From Sphingomonas sp. S2-65 (GTDB taxonomy: Bacteria; Pseudomonadota; Alphaproteobacteria; Sphingomonadales; Sphingomonadaceae): DNA of 64,000 bases. Each line of letters opens with the position of its first letter. Position 1 is the first letter of the stretch. The position numbers were made by a program, and so were the translations under genes. Shown here piece by piece: positions 58,314 through 64,000 of this stretch. The notes below the pieces were generated by a model. It was not told the DNA's origin. It did not search any database and was given only the letters and a program-made list of their open reading frames with translations. The stretch is from assembly GCF_021513175.1 (NCBI RefSeq), contig NZ_CP090953.1, forward strand, positions 186,001 through 250,000. Reading direction: 5' to 3'.

Positions 58314-61250
58314 ATGCCGAGCAAGCTGCATCTCTACACCATTCCGCCGCATCGCGCCTTTGCCGATGCGCTGGCAAAGGGGCTGATCCGGCGCTTCGGC
58401 GGCGATCCGATGCGGCTGGCGCGCGGCACGGTGCTGCTGCCGAACAACCGTGCGAAACGGTCGATCCAGGATGCGTTCGTACGCGCCAGCGAAGGCGGGC
58501 TGCTGCTGCCGCGACTGGTGGCGGTGGGCGATCCGGAATTGGACGAAGCGGCGTTCGACAGCGCCGAGCTGGCGCCGATCGCCCCGGCGGTGGATCCGCT
58601 GCAGCGGCGGATGATCCTGGCGCGGCTGATCCAGGAGAGCGGGTCTCCGGTGGACGCGGCGGAAGCGGTGCGGCTGGCGGGCGAACTGGCGACGACGCTG
58701 GACCAGTTGCTGATCGAGGAAGTGCCGCCGCGCGCGCTGAAGGAACTGGAGCTGGGGCCCGAGCTGTCGGCGCATTGGGAAAGATCGCTGGCGCTGTTCG
58801 AGATCCTGCTGGCGCGCTGGCCGCAGGAACTGGAGAAGCTGGGGCGGATCGATCTGGCCGAACGGCGACGGCTGTTGCTGGAGCGGGTGGCGAAGACATG
58901 GCGCGAGCGCCCGCCGGAACAGGGTTTCGTCTGCGCCGCGGGCATCGCCACCTCCGCGCCCGCGATCGCCCGACTGCTGCGCGTGGTCGCCGAGATGCCG
59001 CAGGGCATGGTGGTGTTACCCGGCCTGGCGACGGGGATCAGTGACGCCGAGTGGGAGTCGCTGGGGCCGCATGCCCCCGATCCGGTGACCGGCAAGCGGC
59101 GGCGCAGCATCGAGACTCACCCGCAATTCCAGCTGAAGCTGTTGCTCGACCGCATGGGCGTACACCGTAGCGAGTTCGACCCGTGGCGCGCCACCAGCGA
59201 ACTTGACGCACCGCCCGCGCGCAGCAAGGCGATCGCATCGGCGATGGCGCCGCCTGAGCTGACGCATGGCTGGACCGCGCTGCCGGTGGCCGAGCGGCGG
59301 CTGGAGGGGGTGCGGGCGCTTGAAGTGGCGACCCCCGCCGAAGAGGCGCAGGCGATCGCCATCGCGCTGCGCGAGGTGCTGGAGACGCCTGGTCGGACCG
59401 CGGCCCTGGTCACGCCGGACCGCGCGCTGGCGCGGCGGGTGGCGGCGCATTGCGTCCGCTGGGGATTGGAGATCGACGATTCGGCCGGGCAGCCGCTGTC
59501 GATCCTGCCGCCGGGCACGCTGTTGCTGGCGCTGGCCGATGCGGCTTCGCAGGGTTTTGCCCCGCTGCCGCTGCTCACCCTGCTCAAGCATCCGCTGGTG
59601 GGCCACCCGCAGCGGCTGGAATGGCTGGAAGGCGCGCGCGCGCTGGATCGCGCGCTGCGCGGACCTCGGCCGGCCACGGGGCTGGACGGCATCGACCGGC
59701 ACCTGGCCGAGCAGACCGGGCGCGATGGGCCACTGCGCCGGCGTGCGCAGCTATGGTGGACGCAGGCGCAGCCGCCGCTCCGCGCGCTGGAGGTGGCGTT
59801 CGGGCGCGGGCCGCAGCCGCTGAGGCTGATGATCGCGGCACTGCGCGAGGCGGCACAGGTGCTGGGCGGCGATGCGGTGTGGAGTCGCGGGGAGGGCCGT
59901 GCGGCCGCCGACTTGCTCGACCAGCTGGAGCGCGAGGCGGTGCATGGCCCGGCGATGGCCGAGCCCGAGGCGATGGCGCCGATGCTGCGGACGTTGATGG
60001 ACGAGCAGGCGGTGCGGCCGCCGCAGGGCGGACACCCGCGATTGTCGATCCTGGGCCTGATCGAAGCGCGGTTGCAGACCGCCGACCTGATGATCCTGGG
60101 CGGGCTGAACGAAGGCGTCTGGCCGGGCCTGCCCGCGCCCGATCCGTGGCTGGCGCCGCGGGTGCGCAGTGAACTAGGGCTGCCCGGACTGGAGCGGCGG
60201 ATCGGCCTTTCGGCGCATGATCTGGCGGGTGCGCTGGGCGCGCCGCAGGTGTTGCTGACGCGGGCGCGCCGCGACGCGAGCGCGCCGACGATCGCCTCGC
60301 GCTTCTGGCTGCGGCTGGAAGCCTTGTCGGGCGGGCTGGTGCGGGCGCGCGAGCTGGAGCAGTGGATCGCCGCGATCGACGATCCGAGAGCGTTCGATCC
60401 CGCCGAGCGGCCCGGCCCCACACCGGCGGTGGCGCTGCGGCCCAAGGCGATCTCGGTGACCGAAGTCGACCGGTTGAAGGCGGATCCTTATGCGTTCTAC
60501 GCGCGCCGGATGCTGCGGTTGATGCCGCTGGACCCGGTCGACGCCGACTTCAGCGCCGCATGGCGGGGTACAGCCGTACATGAAGTCCTTCAACGCTGGT
60601 TCGAAGAGGACGATTGTGCGCCCGAAAGGCTGCTCCCGCGCGCTGACGCGATGTTCGAGGACGAAAGAACGCACCCTGTAATACGCGCGCTTTGGAAGCC
60701 CAGGCTTAGAGAAGCTATCAAGTGGATCGCCGCCGAGCTGGTGAGCAGCGCCGCGGCCGGGCGGAAAGTGATCGCAGTGGAGCGGCGCGGCGTGATTGCC
60801 TTCGACGGGGTTGAGCTGAGCGGCACCTTCGACCGAGTCGACCGTCTGGAGGGCGGCGGGCTGGCGATCGTCGACTACAAGACTGGCAAGCCGCCCTCGC
60901 TGGCGGCGGTGCGCGAGGGGTTCAGCCTGCAGCTGGGGCTGTTGGGGCTGATCGCCGAGCGTGGTGGGTTCGACGACGTAACGGGCCGCGCGCGGGCGTT
61001 CGAATATTGGTCGCTGTCGCGCAACCGCTTCGGCGGGTTCGGCTATGTCGAGAGCCCGTGCGATCCCAAGCGCCGCGATCACCTGCCCGCCGACGACTTC
61101 ATCGACAAGGCGGTGGAGCAGTTCGAAGGCGCGGCGCGGACCTGGCTGACCGGCGATGCGCCGTTCACCGCCAAGCTCCATCCGGATTATGCGCCCTATG
61201 CCGAGTATGACCAGCTGATGCGCCGGGATGAATGGTATGGGCGTGATTGA
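58314..61250 (+). CDS. addB: Double-strand break repair protein AddB
   Basis: AddB is the inactive-helicase nuclease partner of AddA in recombination-linked end processing. A Rep-type fold covers most of the protein (LLPNNRAKRSIQDAF, LSILGLIEARLQTADLMILG, GGLNEGVWPGLP). The C-terminal RecB-like nuclease has GTAVHEVLQRWFEED, GTFDRVDRLEGG and AIVDYKTGKPPSL with the catalytic Asp and Lys. Length 978 aa. ATG 58314 is chosen; GGAGG is 12 bases upstream. No Fe-S Cys set is evident, as in other alphaproteobacterial AddB. Confidence 0.94.
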   Translation: MPSKLHLYTIPPHRAFADALAKGLIRRFGGDPMRLARGTVLLPNNRAKRSIQDAFVRASEGGLLLPRLVAVGDPELDEAAFDSAELAPIAPAVDPLQRRMILARLIQESGSPVDAAEAVRLAGELATTLDQLLIEEVPPRALKELELGPELSAHWERSLALFEILLARWPQELEKLGRIDLAERRRLLLERVAKTWRERPPEQGFVCAAGIATSAPAIARLLRVVAEMPQGMVVLPGLATGISDAEWESLGPHAPDPVTGKRRRSIETHPQFQLKLLLDRMGVHRSEFDPWRATSELDAPPARSKAIASAMAPPELTHGWTALPVAERRLEGVRALEVATPAEEAQAIAIALREVLETPGRTAALVTPDRALARRVAAHCVRWGLEIDDSAGQPLSILPPGTLLLALADAASQGFAPLPLLTLLKHPLVGHPQRLEWLEGARALDRALRGPRPATGLDGIDRHLAEQTGRDGPLRRRAQLWWTQAQPPLRALEVAFGRGPQPLRLMIAALREAAQVLGGDAVWSRGEGRAAADLLDQLEREAVHGPAMAEPEAMAPMLRTLMDEQAVRPPQGGHPRLSILGLIEARLQTADLMILGGLNEGVWPGLPAPDPWLAPRVRSELGLPGLERRIGLSAHDLAGALGAPQVLLTRARRDASAPTIASRFWLRLEALSGGLVRARELEQWIAAIDDPRAFDPAERPGPTPAVALRPKAISVTEVDRLKADPYAFYARRMLRLMPLDPVDADFSAAWRGTAVHEVLQRWFEEDDCAPERLLPRADAMFEDERTHPVIRALWKPRLREAIKWIAAELVSSAAAGRKVIAVERRGVIAFDGVELSGTFDRVDRLEGGGLAIVDYKTGKPPSLAAVREGFSLQLGLLGLIAERGGFDDVTGRARAFEYWSLSRNRFGGFGYVESPCDPKRRDHLPADDFIDKAVEQFEGAARTWLTGDAPFTAKLHPDYAPYAEYDQLMRRDEWYGRD

Positions 61251-61321
61251 GGTGGGCGAAACCGTTCGATTTTTCTGTTCCCAGGCGAAGGCCGGGGAAC
61301 AGGGTGTGGGGGAAATCGCCT

Positions 61322-64000
61322 GTGTCTGAGGTTCGCCCGCTCCACCGGCTGAAGGGCAATCAGCGGCTCGCCAGCGATCCGTCGCGGCACATCTGGCTGT
61401 CGGCATCGGCGGGCACGGGGAAGACCCAGGTGCTGGCGGCGCGGGTGTGGCGGCTGTTGCTGGCCGGCGTCGATCCGAGCGCGATCCTGTGCCTGACCTT
61501 TACCAAGGCGGGCGCTGCGGAGATGTCGGAGCGGATCACCAGCAGGCTGGCGCGGTGGGTGCGGGCGAGCGAGGCGGAGCTGAGCGCCGATCTGGAGGCG
61601 CTGGGCGAGAGCATCGCCCCTGAGGGGCGCATGCGGGCGAGGACGCTGTTCGCCAAGGTGCTCGATGCGCCCGGTGGCGGCATCCGCATCCAGACGATCC
61701 ACAGCTTCTGCCAGTCCCTGTTGTCGGCGTTTCCGCTGGAGGCGGGGTTGGTACCGGGCTTCCGCCCGCTCGATCAGCGCGAGGAAGCGGTGCTGGCGCG
61801 CGAAAGCCTGGCCGAGATGCTGGTGGATGCCGAGCGCGAAGGGCGGCGCGGGCTGACCGAGGCAGTGGGCGCGCTGAGCCTGAGGCTGGGCGAGGGCAAG
61901 GCCGAGGCGTTCCTGAAGGCGTGCGCGCATTCGGCCGAGGCGCTGGAGGCGCTGCCGGTCGGCATCCAGCCGTTCCTGCGCCGGTCGCTGGGGCTGCCCC
62001 AGGGCGACATCGCCGAGGAACTGGAGCGGTGCTGCGGCGACGACGCGTTCGATTGCGTGAGCCTGCGCGAAGTGGCGGCGATGAACGCGGGTTGGGCGAC
62101 GGGCAAGGGGCTGGAGCGCGCCGACGCGATCGCCAAGTGGCTGGGCGGATCGGCCAGCGAGCGGATGGCCGGACTATCGGCCCTGCACCTGGTGTGGGCG
62201 ACGGCCAAGGGCGAGCCGCGCTCGTTCGGCAAGGGGCAGGCGCCGCAGGATGCGGGCTATGCCGATGCGGCGATGCGGCTGCACGGGCGGTGCGGCGAAT
62301 TGCTGGCGATGAAGGTGCAGGCCGACTTCGCCGATCTGCTGGCCAAGGGGCTGGAGGCGGGGCGGGACTATGCGCGGGCCTATGCCAAGGCCAAGCGGCG
62401 GGTGGGCGCGGTCGACTTCAACGATCTGATTCGGCGGACGGTGGAACTGCTGGGGCAGCCCGGAATGGGCGAGTGGGTGCGCTTCAAGCTCGACCAAGTG
62501 ACCGAGCACGTGCTGATCGACGAGGCACAGGACACCAATCCCCAGCAATGGAACATCGTCAGCGCCGTGGCCGACGAGTTCTTTGCCGGCGAGGGCGCAC
62601 GCGGCGACCGAGCGCGGACGCTGTTCACGGTGGGGGATTACAAGCAGGCGATCTTCGGCTTTCAGGGGACCGACCCGATCTTTTTCCGCGCGGCGTTCGA
62701 GCGGTTTCGCCAGCTGGCCGAAGTCGTGCCGGATGCCGGGTTCGACGCCGAACCCCGGAGCGTGGAGGAGCTGTCGCTGACGCACAGCTTTCGGACCACC
62801 AAGCCGGTGCTGGAGTTCGTCGATGCGGCGCTGGAGGCGCTGCCGGACCCGGGCATGGGGCCGATGAGCGCACTGGAGCCGCACGCCAGCGAAGTGCCGG
62901 GACCCGGCACGGTGACGCTGTGGCCCGCGACGGTGGAAGGGGGCAGCGAGGCCGAGGAAGAGGAGTGGGTGAGCGACGCCACCCGCAAGCTCGCCGGGGA
63001 CATCGCGCGCCAGATCAAGCGCTGGGTCGGCACGCTGGAGCTGGAAAGCAAGGGACGGACGCTGCGGCCCGAGGATGTGATGATCCTGGTCAAGCGGCGC
63101 GGCGAGCTTGCGGCGCTGATCGTCGCGCGGCTCTATGCCGAGGGCGTGCCGGTGGCGGGAGTCGACCGGCTGCGGCTGAACGCGCCGCTGGCGGTGCAGG
63201 ACCTGCTCGCGGCGGTGCGCTTCGCGTTGCAGCCCGAGGACGATTTGTCGCTTGCCTCGCTGCTGGTGTCGCCGCTGATCGGGTGGAGCCAGGACGAACT
63301 GATGGCGGCGGCGCTGCGCGAGGGCGGGGGCCTGTGGCGGCATCTGCGGGCGACGCAGAGCGAGGAACGGCTGGCCCCGCTCTATGCGCTGCTGGCGCGG
63401 GCGGACATCGCCACGCCGTACCGGTTCCTGGAGGAGATATTGTCCGGGCCGCTGCAGGGGCGGCGCAAGCTGCTGCTGCGGCTGGGCGAGGAAGCGCGCG
63501 ATCCGGTCGAGGAATTGCTGAACGCCGCGCTCAATTTCGAGAAGCTGGCGACGCCGTCGCTGCAGCGCTTCCTCGACTGGTTCGATCGCGGCGATGTCGA
63601 GATCGTGCGCGACGCGGCGCAGCCCCAGGGGGCGGTACGCGTGATGACCGCGCACGGTGCCAAGGGTCTGCAGGCGCCGCTGGTGATCCTGGCCGACGCG
63701 ACGGTGGACCCGACGCGGAGCCCGCGCGACTTGCTGCTGTGGGCGCCGGAGGAGCATGACGGGCCGAAATTCCCGATCTTCCGGCCACGCTCGGCGGAGC
63801 AGGCCGGAGCGCTGGGGAAGGCAGTTGCGGCAGAGGCGGAGCGCGAGCTTCAGGAGCATTGGCGGCTGTTCTACGTCGCGGCGACGCGGGCGGAGGAGCG
63901 GCTGGTGATTGCCGGCGCGTTGGGTCCGATGGCCAAGGGCGTGCCGCCTCAGGCGAGCTGGTACGGCGCATGCGCGCGGGCGTTCGACGCTCTGGGGGTG
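61322..64000 (+). CDS. addA: Double-strand break repair helicase AddA, truncated by the window edge
   Basis: This UvrD-type helicase-nuclease subunit is open to the right edge (893 codons visible; the C-terminal nuclease is outside). Motif I SASAGTGKTQVLAARVW, Ia LCLTFTKAGAAEMSERI, IQTIHSFCQSLLS, motif II VLIDEAQDTNPQQW, motif III FTVGDYKQAIFGFQGTDP, motif IV SLTHSFRTTKPVL and motif V VMTAHGAKGLQAPLVIL, then FYVAATRAEERLVIAGAL are present. The start is GTG 61322, 71 bases after addB. It pairs with AddB in a heterodimer. Confidence 0.95.
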   Translation, partial: MSEVRPLHRLKGNQRLASDPSRHIWLSASAGTGKTQVLAARVWRLLLAGVDPSAILCLTFTKAGAAEMSERITSRLARWVRASEAELSADLEALGESIAPEGRMRARTLFAKVLDAPGGGIRIQTIHSFCQSLLSAFPLEAGLVPGFRPLDQREEAVLARESLAEMLVDAEREGRRGLTEAVGALSLRLGEGKAEAFLKACAHSAEALEALPVGIQPFLRRSLGLPQGDIAEELERCCGDDAFDCVSLREVAAMNAGWATGKGLERADAIAKWLGGSASERMAGLSALHLVWATAKGEPRSFGKGQAPQDAGYADAAMRLHGRCGELLAMKVQADFADLLAKGLEAGRDYARAYAKAKRRVGAVDFNDLIRRTVELLGQPGMGEWVRFKLDQVTEHVLIDEAQDTNPQQWNIVSAVADEFFAGEGARGDRARTLFTVGDYKQAIFGFQGTDPIFFRAAFERFRQLAEVVPDAGFDAEPRSVEELSLTHSFRTTKPVLEFVDAALEALPDPGMGPMSALEPHASEVPGPGTVTLWPATVEGGSEAEEEEWVSDATRKLAGDIARQIKRWVGTLELESKGRTLRPEDVMILVKRRGELAALIVARLYAEGVPVAGVDRLRLNAPLAVQDLLAAVRFALQPEDDLSLASLLVSPLIGWSQDELMAAALREGGGLWRHLRATQSEERLAPLYALLARADIATPYRFLEEILSGPLQGRRKLLLRLGEEARDPVEELLNAALNFEKLATPSLQRFLDWFDRGDVEIVRDAAQPQGAVRVMTAHGAKGLQAPLVILADATVDPTRSPRDLLLWAPEEHDGPKFPIFRPRSAEQAGALGKAVAAEAERELQEHWRLFYVAATRAEERLVIAGALGPMAKGVPPQASWYGACARAFDALGV

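Noticed and set aside
1..64000. CRISPR arrays, tRNA genes, insertion sequences or prophage genes
   Set aside because: No regularly spaced repeats, no cloverleaf with T-loop GGTTCGA-type sequences and no transposase, integrase or capsid-like proteins were found on reading through both strands.

Overview
The window looks like chromosome of an alphaproteobacterium of the Sphingomonadaceae (Sphingomonas or a close relative). I infer this from high GC with G/C-rich third positions, the pairs rluD-rpoH and divL-tsaE-amgK-murU-addB-addA, a chpT-linked che cluster, a CtrA-pathway parts list (ChpT, a DivL-like pseudo-kinase), EcfG-type promoters, an SahR-like palindrome before ahcY, and TonB receptor plus M2/S9 exopeptidase genes. 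Genes fill nearly all of the sequence; I see no prophage, insertion sequence, CRISPR array or tRNA.

Layout. 1-2.4 kb (minus): an edge-truncated membrane protein, rpoH and rluD. 2.4-3.0 kb (plus): a JAMM peptidase and a tiny membrane protein with an EcfG-type promoter. 3.1-12.0 kb (plus): chpT, a MHYT-PAS(x5)-mini-MCP receptor, cheA, cheW, cheY, cheB, cheR. 12-15.2 kb: a peptidoglycan amidase, the RNase P RNA, a J-domain protein, a 2Fe-2S protein, sufE. 15.3-19.7 kb: an enlarged phage-shock locus (pspA, pspB, pspC, four more PspB-like proteins plus short ones, and divergent pspF with a sigma-54 promoter). 19.8-26.3 kb: sodB, a GH43 glycosidase, yciB, ftsY, mtaB, a GGDEF-EAL protein. 26.5-32.3 kb: ffh-rpsP-rimM-trmD-rplS, interrupted between rimM and trmD by REP elements, a flavoprotein gene and a vapBC module. 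32.4-49.6 kb: mixed housekeeping and stress genes (DPP-IV peptidase, DUF418 protein, asd, a chemoreceptor, GFA protein, hydrolase, M2 peptidase, amn, peroxiredoxin, YqgE, ahcY). 49.9-53.7 kb: a TonB-dependent receptor and a two-gene EcfG-type unit. 53.8-64 kb: divL-tsaE-amgK-murU-addB-addA, with addA running off the edge.

How parts work together. CheA/W/Y/B/R are a complete chemosensory core and two receptors are nearby; ChpT and DivL belong to the CckA-ChpT-CtrA cell-cycle relay, and a CtrA-like box precedes cheA. FtsY and Ffh are the two protein halves of the SRP pathway. AmpD-like amidase, AmgK and MurU fit peptidoglycan recycling. AddAB is the double-strand-break nuclease-helicase. The most unusual features are the PspB-like gene array with its sigma-54 promoter and structured leader, the vapBC module coupled by a GTGA overlap to trmD, the five-PAS receptor with a minimal MCP tip, a CheA with an extra CheW-like region and a degenerate receiver-like tail, and the DivL-type kinase with Tyr for His.

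Limits: all product names rest on reading motifs by eye; no database search or folding program was run. Start codons were chosen from Shine-Dalgarno spacing and overlaps and a few remain ambiguous.
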